Source: a bacterium
Lineage (GTDB): Bacteria > Elusimicrobiota > Elusimicrobia > UBA1565 > UBA9628
Length of the DNA: 64,000 nucleotides
Assembly (NCBI GenBank): GCA_021782205.1
Contig: JAJXVH010000001.1
Coordinates: 1-64,000, forward strand
Direction: 5' to 3'
Shown: in pieces, positions 30,350 through 38,786 of the stretch
How positions within the stretch are numbered: position 1 is the first letter of the stretch
Layout of the letters: each line of letters starts with the position of its first letter
Made by a program: the position numbers and the translations under genes
The notes under the pieces: model-generated
Database searches by the model: none
Told to the model about the DNA's origin: nothing
The model's input: the letters and a program-made list of their open reading frames with translations, nothing else

Positions 30350-30425
30350 AAAATCGACGTTGCACCAAAGGCTAATCAGGCAAAGCTAAGATCGCAACGC
30401 TCAAAACCGACTGAAATTATAATCC

Positions 30426-31751
30426 ATGAAGCCCCGCCTATATCTGGTCGACGCACACGCTTACCTCCATAGGGCCTATCACGCGCTTCCCCCGCTGACG
30501 AACTCCCGGGGGGAGCCGGTCGGTGTCTTGTACGGCTTTGCGCGCACTTTGATCCAGTTTCTGCGCCGCGACAAGCCCGAGGGCGTGGCCGTCTGCTTCG
30601 ACGTCCCGGGCCCGACGTTTCGCAACAAGATGTACAAAAAATATAAGGCGACGCGCCAGGAGATCGACGGCGACTTGATTGCGCAACTCAAGCAGGCGCG
30701 GCCGCTGGCGGAGACGCTTGGCTTCAAGTGCCTGGAGAAGCAGGGCTTCGAGGCCGACGACGTGATGGCGACCATGGCGCGCAAGGCGGTGAAGCACGGC
30801 TGGGACGCGGTGCTGGTCACCGGCGAAAAGGATGCGCTCCAATTGGTCGGCCCAGGCATACGCGTATTCAACGTCTTGAAGAACCTCTGGATGGACCCGC
30901 CCCAGGTCGAGGAGAAGTTTGGCATCGCCCCGTCCTCCGTGCGAGACTATCTGGCGATCGTTGGCGACAACTCGGATGATGTGCCGGGCGTCAAGGGCGT
31001 GGGCCCGGTGAAGGCAGTGAAGCTGATCAAGGCCTATGGCTCGCTCCAGGGTGCGATTACGGCGGCCAAGAATGGAGATGCGGCTCTGACACCAAAGCTG
31101 GCTCAGGCGCTTAAGGACGGGGAAAAGATGGCCGCGCTCGCGCTTAAGCTCATCGCACTGGACGATAAAGTCCCACTCGACGTCGAGCCCGAGGACTGCC
31201 GCGCGACCGCACCCGATCCGGAGACGCTCGGCGCGGGACTGGAGCGCTGGGAGTTCCGTGCGTTGGCGCGGGAGTTGGGTGCGAAGTCCACTCCTGTGCA
31301 TGAGTCAATAAAAAAACAGCAGCAATTACTGGCAGCACCTTTCGCAGACAGAAAACCATCCCAAGTAACCCAAGCACGTTGGATATATGCGATTCCAAAA
31401 AAAGGGCGATATCATGCAGCTACGGGCCGTAGCGGGAAATGGCTTGTTTTCGTTCATTTAGATAAAGTGGATGAAGTTTGGGCATACATAAAAAAAGCCA
31501 CAGAAGAAGGTCGGCTGGGCGATTCCGCGAAAACTTCCACAGCTCAGCCAAGCATACATGGGAACTCAGATGAAAAAGTCATTTGCGTCTATACCTATGA
31601 CTGGCAAGATAAAACTGATGTCATGAGAATTCGAGGAGAGCTTCGATCTCTTGGCGTCACAAAAAAGATTCCGTATAAATCGGACGAAGATACGATGGCC
31701 AGGAGGTATCGTGTCGCGGGAGATGCGAATATCAGCAAATACTACGAATAG
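30426..31751 (+). CDS. Pol I-type 5'-3' exonuclease (FEN) domain fused to a low-GC DUF1917-like domain
   Basis: 441 residues. Residues 1-290 are a complete 5'-3' exonuclease domain of the DNA polymerase I N-terminal type: Asp9 in LYLVDAHAYLH, EADDVMATMA, VTGEKDALQLV, and the helix-hairpin-helix GDNSDDVPGVKGVGPVKA. No 3'-5' exonuclease or polymerase domain follows. From about residue 292 (31301) the sequence changes to a different domain with WLVFVHLDKVDEVWAYIKKA, DEKVICVYTYDW and IPYKSDEDTMARRY, resembling the DUF1917/BLES03 group (sometimes annotated putative phosphothreonine lyase); this is from memory and moderate at best. Hand-counted GC of 31321-31500 is about 44% against 67% in the exonuclease part. 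It is therefore either a true fusion or a polA fragment joined to acquired DNA. Confidence 0.82.
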   Translation: MKPRLYLVDAHAYLHRAYHALPPLTNSRGEPVGVLYGFARTLIQFLRRDKPEGVAVCFDVPGPTFRNKMYKKYKATRQEIDGDLIAQLKQARPLAETLGFKCLEKQGFEADDVMATMARKAVKHGWDAVLVTGEKDALQLVGPGIRVFNVLKNLWMDPPQVEEKFGIAPSSVRDYLAIVGDNSDDVPGVKGVGPVKAVKLIKAYGSLQGAITAAKNGDAALTPKLAQALKDGEKMAALALKLIALDDKVPLDVEPEDCRATAPDPETLGAGLERWEFRALARELGAKSTPVHESIKKQQQLLAAPFADRKPSQVTQARWIYAIPKKGRYHAATGRSGKWLVFVHLDKVDEVWAYIKKATEEGRLGDSAKTSTAQPSIHGNSDEKVICVYTYDWQDKTDVMRIRGELRSLGVTKKIPYKSDEDTMARRYRVAGDANISKYYE

Positions 31752-31754
31752 TAT

Positions 31755-32609
31755 TTAAAAAAATCCGTTCAGGAAGCTTTCCACGATCTTGGGCAGGTCC
31801 TCGGAGTAGCCGCCTTCGAGTACGGCGAAGCGCGGCAGGCGCGTGGAGGCCAACAGACCGCCGATGTCGCGGAACGTGGAACGGTCGAGCTTCAGTCCGG
31901 CGAGAGGATCGTTTTTGTAGGCGTCGAACCCGGCGGAGACGGCCAGCAGGTCCGGCTTGGAGGCCAGCGCGGCCTCCAGCGCGGGCTCGAAGGCCAGAAG
32001 GTAGCGGTCGCCGTCGGTGCCGGCGGGCAGGGGAACGTTGACGCAGTTGCCGAGGCTTTCGCGGCCGGTACCCGGATAGAGGGGGAACTGGTGCAGGGAG
32101 ACGAAGGTGGTGTTCTCTCGTCCCAGCACGAGGGATTGGGTGCCGTCGCCGTGGTGCACGTCGAAATCCACGATCGCGATCTTGAGGCCGGGTTTTTTCT
32201 TTTGCAGCCGCGCGCAGGCGAGGGCCACATTGTTGAGATAACAGAACCCAGCCACGCGGTCCTTGCCGGCGTGGTGGCCCGGCGGCCGCATCAAAGAGAA
32301 AGCGGGGTCTCCCGCCAAAGCCGCGTCGGCGGCCGACAGCGCACCGGAGAGGCTGATCAGGGCGACGTCGTCCATGCCGGGTTCGGCGGAGGTGTCGGGA
32401 TCGTCGAAGGTCCCGCCGGCGATGGACGCCAGATGCCCGGCGCCGTGAAGCAAAGCGGCGTCCGCGGCACCGGCGCGCACCGGCGGCAATTCCGGGGCCA
32501 ACCCCGCGGCTAAAAGGCGTTCGTGGGTGCGCCGTACGCGAAACGGCGCCTCGGGGTGTCCCGGGGCGCCGTAGCGCGCGGTCTTCAGGTCGCAGAAGAC
32601 CTTGGCCAC
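31755..32609 (-). CDS. histone-deacetylase-family amidohydrolase (possible acetylpolyamine deacylase)
   Basis: Zinc hydrolase of the arginase/deacetylase fold. 284 residues. Active-site histidines are at 112-113 (RPPGHHAG). Zinc ligands are Asp150 and His152 (DFDVHHGDG) and Asp229 (SAGFDAYKNDP). The transition-state tyrosine is Tyr268 (EGGYSE). All key residues are present. It lies 10 nt after the deoxyhypusine-synthase-like gene, and polyamine enzymes are near, so acetylpolyamine is a reasonable substrate; other acyl substrates cannot be excluded. Confidence 0.87.
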   Translation of the reverse strand: MAKVFCDLKTARYGAPGHPEAPFRVRRTHERLLAAGLAPELPPVRAGAADAALLHGAGHLASIAGGTFDDPDTSAEPGMDDVALISLSGALSAADAALAGDPAFSLMRPPGHHAGKDRVAGFCYLNNVALACARLQKKKPGLKIAIVDFDVHHGDGTQSLVLGRENTTFVSLHQFPLYPGTGRESLGNCVNVPLPAGTDGDRYLLAFEPALEAALASKPDLLAVSAGFDAYKNDPLAGLKLDRSTFRDIGGLLASTRLPRFAVLEGGYSEDLPKIVESFLNGFF

Positions 32610-32619
32610 GACGGAAGGC

Positions 32620-33678
32620 TCAGCGCGTGGCGGCCGGAGCGGCGGCGCGCGCGTCGTTGAGCAGGGCGTTGAAGCGCCGCTCGCGGCGCTTCTTCCAGTT
32701 GCCCTTGTGATAGGCGTAGGAGGCGAGGATAGGCAGGGCCAAGGTCGCCTCGGCGTAGACCATCTGCTCGTCGACCACGTCCACCTTGCCCCAGGAGCAC
32801 GCCTCGCGCAGCGTGGAGCCCGACAGCGCGCCGTCGCGCTCGTCGGCCACGGTGATCTGCACCGCGTATTTGTGCATGGCCGTGTCCAGGCCCAGCATCT
32901 CCGCGCCCACGGTGACGTCCTGGGCGAAGTTCTTGGGCACGCCGCCGCCGATCATGAGCAGGCCAGAGTCCTTGGACTCCACTTTCAGGCGCACCAGCTC
33001 GCGGAAATCCTTGGCGGAATCGATGGAGACGTGCTCGTCGGGGTTGTGCCACTGGTGGTGCAGCAGCCCGAAGCCGGCGGAGCAGTCGGAGAACGCCGGG
33101 ATGAAGATGGGCACGCCCTTCTTGTAAGCGGACAGGACGATGGAGTCCTTGACCTTGGAGTTCTTGAGCAGGTGCTTGCCCATTTCCTCCATGAACTCGC
33201 GCGACGAGTAGGGCTTGGGCTTGAGCGAGCCCGCGATGTCGGCGATGGTCTGGTCGCACTCGCCCAGTTCGTCCTCGTCGATGAACGTGTCGTAGATGCG
33301 GTCCACGCGCGCGCCGCGCAGGGCCTTGTCGTCGACCCACTTCGAGCCCTTGTAGTGCTTGTAGCCCAGCGCCTCGAAGAAATCTTGATCGACCATGTTC
33401 GCCCCGGTGGAGACGATCGCGTCGACCATGTTGCTTTCGACCAACTGCCACAGCGTCTTCTTGAGCCCCGCGGAAATCAGGGAGCCGGCCAGGCACAGGA
33501 TGACGGAGCAGTCCTTGTCGGCGAGCATGCGGTCGTAGATGTCGCTGGCCCGCGCCAGGTCGCGGGCGGAGAAAGCCATCTTCGAATACGCGTCGACCAG
33601 CGGACGCGCGTCGAACTTGGCGATATCGATGTGCTCGATGGGTTCCTTCAATAGTTCCGACTTCTTCAGGCTGGCCAT
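32620..33678 (-). CDS. deoxyhypusine-synthase-like protein
   Basis: NAD-dependent aminobutyl-transfer family. 352 residues from the ATG at 33678, chosen for its GGAGG ribosome site; an in-frame ATG at 33717 has none. STGANMVDQDFFEALG (90-105), LMIGGGVPKNF (241-251) and REACSWGKVD (291-300) match the NAD/spermidine site of deoxyhypusine synthase, and Lys298 aligns with the catalytic lysine (human Lys329, in EAVSWGK). Bacteria lack the usual eIF5A substrate, so it may make homospermidine or another polyamine, or modify another protein. It is co-directional with the HDAC-family gene. Confidence 0.88.
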   Translation of the reverse strand: MASLKKSELLKEPIEHIDIAKFDARPLVDAYSKMAFSARDLARASDIYDRMLADKDCSVILCLAGSLISAGLKKTLWQLVESNMVDAIVSTGANMVDQDFFEALGYKHYKGSKWVDDKALRGARVDRIYDTFIDEDELGECDQTIADIAGSLKPKPYSSREFMEEMGKHLLKNSKVKDSIVLSAYKKGVPIFIPAFSDCSAGFGLLHHQWHNPDEHVSIDSAKDFRELVRLKVESKDSGLLMIGGGVPKNFAQDVTVGAEMLGLDTAMHKYAVQITVADERDGALSGSTLREACSWGKVDVVDEQMVYAEATLALPILASYAYHKGNWKKRRERRFNALLNDARAAAPAATR

Positions 33679-33738
33679 GGCGGTTCGTCCTCCGTCGAAA
33701 TTGAACGTCCGTCGCATTTTATAACATTCGCCGCGCCG

Positions 33739-33768
33739 TTGACAGAGGCCTGCCCCATGCGCTAAAGT
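33739..33768 (+). promoter_or_regulatory. promoter of the 103-residue protein and SDR genes
   Basis: TTGACA (33739-33744), 18-bp spacer, TAAAGT (33763-33768), then a short leader with GAAGGAGAG before the ATG at 33795. On the opposite strand a TATAAA at 33724-33719 could serve the deoxyhypusine-synthase-like gene. Confidence 0.55.
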
Positions 33769-33794
33769 GACCGTCCGCCGAGAAGGAGAGTCCT

Positions 33795-34106
33795 ATGCCC
33801 GAAAAACCGAAGACGGACCAGGAATACGAGGTCGGCGACCTTTTTGTCACCGGCAGCGCGCTCACGCTCAAGCTGATGCCCAGCCGCAAAAGCGGCACCG
33901 TGCCCATCAATTGGTTCGGGGGCAGCGGCGTGACCAACGTGCGCCGCGCGGCCAAGGACATCCAGGCGCTCGTCGGAAAGATCCAGGGCAACCGCATCCG
34001 CGTGCGCGGCCTCAACGTGACCACCGACCGCGGCCTGGACACCGACCTGGTAACCACGCGCCTGCACGAGGCCGTCGCGAAAGCCGGTTTCGAAGTGATC
34101 GCGTGA
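33795..34106 (+). CDS. small conserved-looking protein of unknown function
   Basis: 103 residues with a good ribosome site (AAGGAGAG). No signal peptide or membrane segment, mixed alpha/beta composition, and basic (TLKLMPSRKSGTVPINWFGG; VRRAAKDIQALVGKIQGNRI). No cysteine and no recognised domain. Its stop overlaps the SDR start as GTGA, so the two are translated together. Confidence 0.65.
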   Translation: MPEKPKTDQEYEVGDLFVTGSALTLKLMPSRKSGTVPINWFGGSGVTNVRRAAKDIQALVGKIQGNRIRVRGLNVTTDRGLDTDLVTTRLHEAVAKAGFEVIA

Positions 34107-34876
34107 GCGGACGCCTGGACGGGAAGGTCGCGCTGATCACGGGTGCCGCCTCCGGCATGGGCCGGGCCGCGACGGTGCGCTTCGCCCGCGAGGGCGCGCG
34201 CGTGATCGCCTGCGACCTGGACCTGGACGCCACGCGCGAGTCCGTGGCCATGGCCGAGGCCGCCGGCGGCCGCGCCCTGGCCGTGCGCGCCGACGTCTCC
34301 AAGGAGGCGGAAGTGCGCGAGGCGGTGCGCGCGGGCATCAAGGCCTACGGCAAGCTCGACGTGCTCTACAACAACGCCGGCATTTTTCCATCCGCGGACC
34401 ACTCCGTCGTCGACACCGACGAGACGGTCTGGGACAAGGTGCTCGCGGTCAACGTCAAGGGCGTCTACCTGGTCTGCAAGCACGGCATTCCGGAGCTGCT
34501 CGCGGCGGGAGGCGGTTCGGTCATCAACGTGGCGTCTTTCGTCGCACTCGTCGGCTGTTCCGTGCCGCAGGACGCCTACACGGCCTCGAAGGGCGCGGTG
34601 ATCGCGCTGACCAAGTCCCTGGCGGTGCAGTTCGGCCCCAAGGGCGTGCGCGCCAACGCCATCTGCCCCGGTCCCATCGAGACGCCCCTGCTCAGCGCCT
34701 GGCTTTTCAAGGAGCCCGCCGAGAAGGCCAAGCGCCTCAACCGCATCCCGATGAACCGCTTCGGCAAGTCCGAGGACATCGTCAACACGGCCCTGTTCCT
34801 GGCCAGCGACGAGTCGTCGTGGACGAACGGCGCCGCCCTCGTCGTTGACGGCGGCATTACTTCCAATTATTTTTGA
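34103..34876 (+). CDS. short-chain dehydrogenase/reductase
   Basis: NAD(P)-dependent oxidoreductase of the classical SDR family. 257 residues from the GTG at 34103. Cofactor motif TGAASGMGRA (about 12-21), NNAG at about 90 and catalytic Tyr-Lys in YTASKGA. The Asp in CDLDLD after beta-2 suggests NAD preference. The substrate is unknown. An aldehyde dehydrogenase follows 73 nt downstream and may act in the same pathway. Confidence 0.9.
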   Translation: MSGRLDGKVALITGAASGMGRAATVRFAREGARVIACDLDLDATRESVAMAEAAGGRALAVRADVSKEAEVREAVRAGIKAYGKLDVLYNNAGIFPSADHSVVDTDETVWDKVLAVNVKGVYLVCKHGIPELLAAGGGSVINVASFVALVGCSVPQDAYTASKGAVIALTKSLAVQFGPKGVRANAICPGPIETPLLSAWLFKEPAEKAKRLNRIPMNRFGKSEDIVNTALFLASDESSWTNGAALVVDGGITSNYF

Positions 34877-34949
34877 CGGAGCCCCGGCGAGGGAATGGTT
34901 TCGTTCCGATGTCCGCGGGAAAGACAACCATGACGGCGAGAAGGACAAA

Positions 34950-36398
34950 ATGACCGCTCTTAAAACCTGGAAGCTCTGGATCGGCGGCAAGTCCGTTCCC
35001 GCCGCGTCGGGCCGTACCTACGACGCGATCAATCCCGCCGACGGCAAGCCCGTCGCGCGCGTCGCCGAGGGCGGGACGGCGGACATCGACGCGGCGGTGC
35101 GCGCCGCCGCCGAGGCGGCCACGGGCCCGTGGTCTCGTCTGACCCCTCGCGCGCGCGGCAAGATTCTGTTGCGCCTGGCGACGCTGATCCGAGAAAACCT
35201 GGACGAGCTGGCGTTGCTGGAAACGCGCAACGCCGGCAAGCCGCTAGCGGACTCGCGCGACGAGATCGGTTTGGCGGCCGACGTGTTCGAGTATTACGCC
35301 GGCGCGGCCAACAAGCAGTTCGGCGAAACGATTCCCGTCGGCCCCGCGGGCGTCTCCTTCACGCTGCGCGAGCCGGTGGGCGTGTGCGGCCTGATCGTGC
35401 CGTGGAATTTTCCGCTGGTGATCGCGACCTGGAAGCTGGGTCCGGCGCTGGCCTGCGGCAACACCGTCGTGCTCAAGCCCTCGCCCGAGACGCCGCTGAC
35501 CGCCCTGCGTTTGGCGGAGCTTGCCGCCGAGGCGGGCCTTCCCGAGGGCGTGCTCAACGTGGTCCCCGGCCCCGGTCCCGGCTGCGGCTCGGCCTTGGTC
35601 GAGCATCCGCTGGTGCGCAAGATATCCTTTACCGGTTCCACTAAGACCGGCACGTGGATCGCGAAGGCGGCCGCCGACACCATGAAGCGCGTGTCGTTGG
35701 AGCTGGGGGGGAAATCCCCGAACATCGTCTTCGACGACGCGGACCTGGACCTGTGCGTGGAAAAATCGGTTTGGTCCGTGTTCGGCAACGCGGGCCAGGA
35801 TTGCTGCGCGCGCTCCCGCGCGCTCGTGCACCGAAAGGTCTACGATAAATTCGTCGCGCGCTTCGTCGCCCGGACCAAGAAGATCGTCTTGGGCCCGCCG
35901 GAGAAGAAGGGCAGTCAGATCGGACCGCTGATCTCCCTGCATCAACGCGAGCGCGTGTGCCGCTACATCGACATCGGCGAGACCGAGGGCGCGGAACTTT
36001 TGTGCGGCGGCAAGCTTCCGGGCGGCGCGCTGGCGAAGGGGTTTTACCTGACGCCGGCGGTGTTCGCGGGCGCCGCGGCGAACATGAAGATCACGCGCGA
36101 GGAAATTTTCGGGCCCGTCGTCGCGATACAGCCCTTCAGGGACGAGGACGAGGCGATCGCGCTGGCCAACGATTCCCCCTACGGCTTGTCGGGGTCCCTG
36201 TGGACGCGCGACGTCGGCCGCGTCCTGCGCGTCAGCCGCGCGGTGCAGACCGGCGTGCTCTCCGTCAACTCCAGCTCCAGCGTCCATCTGGAAGCCCCGT
36301 TCGGCGGCTACAAGTCCTCGGGCGTGGGCCGCGAGCTGGGACTCAAGGCGCTCGACCTCTATACCGAGATCAAGAGCGTCTTCGTTTCGGGCGTCTAG
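34950..36398 (+). CDS. aldehyde dehydrogenase family protein
   Basis: NAD(P)-dependent aldehyde oxidation. 482 residues from the ATG at 34950, which has a GAGAAGGA ribosome site; the upstream in-frame start at 34845 lies in the SDR gene. PWNFPL and the glutamate motif LELGGKSPN are present. The catalytic cysteine lies in NAGQDCCARSR, followed by EEIFGPVVAI and the C-terminal PFGGYKSSG. It is closest in feel to betaine-aldehyde or aminoaldehyde dehydrogenases, which would fit polyamine breakdown, but specificity is inferred. Confidence 0.92.
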   Translation: MTALKTWKLWIGGKSVPAASGRTYDAINPADGKPVARVAEGGTADIDAAVRAAAEAATGPWSRLTPRARGKILLRLATLIRENLDELALLETRNAGKPLADSRDEIGLAADVFEYYAGAANKQFGETIPVGPAGVSFTLREPVGVCGLIVPWNFPLVIATWKLGPALACGNTVVLKPSPETPLTALRLAELAAEAGLPEGVLNVVPGPGPGCGSALVEHPLVRKISFTGSTKTGTWIAKAAADTMKRVSLELGGKSPNIVFDDADLDLCVEKSVWSVFGNAGQDCCARSRALVHRKVYDKFVARFVARTKKIVLGPPEKKGSQIGPLISLHQRERVCRYIDIGETEGAELLCGGKLPGGALAKGFYLTPAVFAGAAANMKITREEIFGPVVAIQPFRDEDEAIALANDSPYGLSGSLWTRDVGRVLRVSRAVQTGVLSVNSSSSVHLEAPFGGYKSSGVGRELGLKALDLYTEIKSVFVSGV

Positions 36399-36404
36399 GC
36401 GGCC

Positions 36405-38258
36405 GTGAGAGGCGGACCCCAGAAGGACGCGCCACCGAAGTCCTGGTCCGAGCGCTGGAAAGAGGCGCGCGAGGCGCTGGGCAACGTGCCGCGCGCGTTC
36501 GCCCTGCTCTGGGAGGCCGACCGCACGAGCGCGTCCTTGCTGGCGGTGATCACGGCGGTCAATTCGGCGATCGCGCCGGCGCAGGCGTGGGTGGCCAAGC
36601 TCATCCTCGACGGGGTGGTGACGTCCATTAAGCTTGGCCGCGCGCCGGCCGCGGGCCTGCGCGCGCTCGTGCCGTACATCATCGTGGAGCTGGCGCTGGC
36701 GCTGACCAGCGCCGCGGTCAACCAGGGCTTCCAGCTTCTCTACGGACTGATCGACCTGCGCCTGGGCTACCTCGTCACCAGCCGCATCGTGCGCAAGGCG
36801 ATCTCGCTTGAGACGCGCTGGTTCGAGGACGCGGAGTTCTACGACAAGCTGCAGAACGCGCGCCGGCAGTCGGAATACCGCGCCACGGCGGCGGTGCGCC
36901 ACGGCTTCTTCGCCCTGCAGAACGCGCTGACCCTGGTCTCCATCGCGGCCATTTTGATCGCGTTCAACCCGTGGATCGCTCTGGCGCTGTGCGCGGCGGC
37001 GGCGCCCACGTTCGTGGTGCAGACGCGCTACAGCCGCCTGCTCTTCCGCCTGCAGACCTGGCGCGCGCCGGAGACGCGCGAGATGAACTACATCGAGCAG
37101 CTGCTGACGCAGGACGACGCGGTCAAGGAGGTGAAGCTGTTTGAATTAGGCGAGCCGCTGCTGAAGTCCCACCGCGACGTCTTCGAGCGCGTCTATCAGG
37201 AAGACGCGGCGCTGGCGCGCCGGCGCTCCGCGCTCAGCGTGGCCTGGGGCTCGCTGTCGACGTTGAGCTATTACGGCGCGTGGGCCTGGATCGTGCGGCG
37301 CACGCTCGCGGGCGCGCTGACGCTCGGCGGCATGACGTTCTATCTGTCGCTGTTTCATCAGAGCCAAAGCGCGTTCCAGGGCCTCCTCAACGACGTCGGC
37401 GAGCTCTACGAAAACGGTCTTTTTCTCAAGAATCTGTTCGATTTTCTGGCCATCCCCGCGGAGAAAAAAGTCGTGGACGCGTCGCCGCGTCCGCCCGAGG
37501 ACCGCGCGCGCGGCGTGGAGTTCGAGAACGTGTCCTTCCGTTATCCGGGCGCGACGGACTGGATTCTGGAGGACTTCTCGCTCCAGATCGCGCCGGGAGA
37601 GAAGCTGGCGCTGGTGGGCGAGAACGGCGCGGGCAAGACGACCTTGATCAAGCTGCTGACCGGACTCTACGAGCCGACGAGCGGCGTCATCCGCCTCAAC
37701 GGCGTGGACCTGCGTCGCTTCACCGTCGAGGAACTGCACCGCCGCATCGGCGCCATCTTCCAGGATTTCGTCCACTACCAGCGAAGCCTCCGCGAGAACG
37801 TGGGCTTCGGCGACGTGGGGCGCGTCGAGGACCGGGCGGCGGTGGAGGCGGCGGGGGTCAAGGGCGGCGCGGACGCGGTCGCGCGGTCCTTTGCCAAGGG
37901 CTATGACGCGCGCCTGGGCCGCTGGTTCGAGGACGGCCAACAGCTTTCCGGCGGACAGTGGCAAAAAGTCGCGCTGAGCCGGGCGTTCATGCGCGACGCC
38001 GATCTTCTCATCTTGGATGAGCCGACCTCGGCGCTGGATGCCGAGGCGGAGTTCGAGGTGTTCCAGCGCCTGCGCCGCCTCAGCGAGGGCCGCACGGCCC
38101 TGCTGGTCTCCCACCGTTTCAGCACGGTGCGCATGGCCGACCGCATCCTGGTGCTGAAAAAAGGACGCATCGAAGAGCTGGGAACACACGCGGAGTTGGT
38201 CGGCCGCGGCGGCACGTACGCGCGCCTCTTCGAGCTCCAGGCGCGCGGCTACCGCTGA
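36405..38258 (+). CDS. ABC exporter, fused membrane and ATPase domains
   Basis: 617 residues from a GTG six bases after the ALDH stop. The N-terminal half (about 30-330) has six membrane segments of type IV exporter style. The ATPase domain has Walker A GENGAGKTT (about 405-413), ABC signature LSGGQWQKVALSRA, Walker B LLILDEPTSALD and the H-loop SHR. All catalytic motifs are intact, so it should act as a homodimer. Substrate unknown. Confidence 0.92.
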   Translation: MRGGPQKDAPPKSWSERWKEAREALGNVPRAFALLWEADRTSASLLAVITAVNSAIAPAQAWVAKLILDGVVTSIKLGRAPAAGLRALVPYIIVELALALTSAAVNQGFQLLYGLIDLRLGYLVTSRIVRKAISLETRWFEDAEFYDKLQNARRQSEYRATAAVRHGFFALQNALTLVSIAAILIAFNPWIALALCAAAAPTFVVQTRYSRLLFRLQTWRAPETREMNYIEQLLTQDDAVKEVKLFELGEPLLKSHRDVFERVYQEDAALARRRSALSVAWGSLSTLSYYGAWAWIVRRTLAGALTLGGMTFYLSLFHQSQSAFQGLLNDVGELYENGLFLKNLFDFLAIPAEKKVVDASPRPPEDRARGVEFENVSFRYPGATDWILEDFSLQIAPGEKLALVGENGAGKTTLIKLLTGLYEPTSGVIRLNGVDLRRFTVEELHRRIGAIFQDFVHYQRSLRENVGFGDVGRVEDRAAVEAAGVKGGADAVARSFAKGYDARLGRWFEDGQQLSGGQWQKVALSRAFMRDADLLILDEPTSALDAEAEFEVFQRLRRLSEGRTALLVSHRFSTVRMADRILVLKKGRIEELGTHAELVGRGGTYARLFELQARGYR

Positions 38259-38286
38259 CGCGGCCGCGGACGACCCGGACCGGCCC

Positions 38287-38328
38287 TTGACGCGGGGTGG
38301 TGCGGGGGGGTATCATTTTGATATCAAA
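38287..38328 (+). promoter_or_regulatory. marR-pirin promoter with MarR-type operator
   Basis: TTGACG (38287-38292), 18-bp spacer, TATCAT (38311-38316), followed immediately by the perfect 12-bp palindrome TTTGATATCAAA (38317-38328). The predicted transcription start (about 38323) lies in the palindrome, a classic position for autorepression by the MarR protein encoded next. Confidence 0.65.
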
Positions 38329-38333
38329 TTAAT

Positions 38334-38786
38334 ATGGGAACCCGATACAAAGGCGGCGCGGCGGATGTGCGCGCGCTGAACGCGTTCATCACACTGACGC
38401 GCGCGGCGGACGCGGTCATCGCGCGCTCGCACTCGGCGCTGGCGGCCGCGGGCCTGACCACCAGCCAATTCGGCGCGCTGGAGGCGCTGTATCACTGCGG
38501 TCCGTTGTGCCCCGGGGACTTGGCGGGCAAGGTGATGCGCAGCAACGGCAGCGTGACCTCGGTGGCCGACGGCCTGGTGCGCAAGGGCTTGGTCGCGCGC
38601 GCGAAGGCGGGCCGCGACCGGCGCTACACGACGTTGAGCTTGACCGCGCGCGGCCGAGCGCTGGTCGGCAAGATCCTGCCCGGCCACGTGCGCCGCATCC
38701 GCGCGCAATTCGACGTGCTGAGCGCCGAGGAGCAGGAGCGCCTGCGGGTTCTGTGTCGCACGCTCGGCAAGGGGGCGCCATGCTGA
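38334..38786 (+). CDS. MarR-family transcriptional regulator
   Basis: 150 residues with the winged-helix core of MarR: LTTSQFGALEALYH, CPGDLAGKVMRSNGSVTSVADGL (recognition helix region) and RDRRYTTLSLTARGRAL (wing). MarR proteins usually respond to phenolic or oxidative signals. It overlaps the pirin gene by 7 nt, and the palindrome at 38317-38328 is its probable operator. Confidence 0.9.
   Translation: MGTRYKGGAADVRALNAFITLTRAADAVIARSHSALAAAGLTTSQFGALEALYHCGPLCPGDLAGKVMRSNGSVTSVADGLVRKGLVARAKAGRDRRYTTLSLTARGRALVGKILPGHVRRIRAQFDVLSAEEQERLRVLCRTLGKGAPC

Noticed and set aside
30418-30423. TATAAT two nt before the ATG of the exonuclease fusion gene
   Set aside because: A start 6-8 nt after it would fall inside the coding region, and no -35 is present; the TTGACT-17-TATCAT promoter upstream is better.
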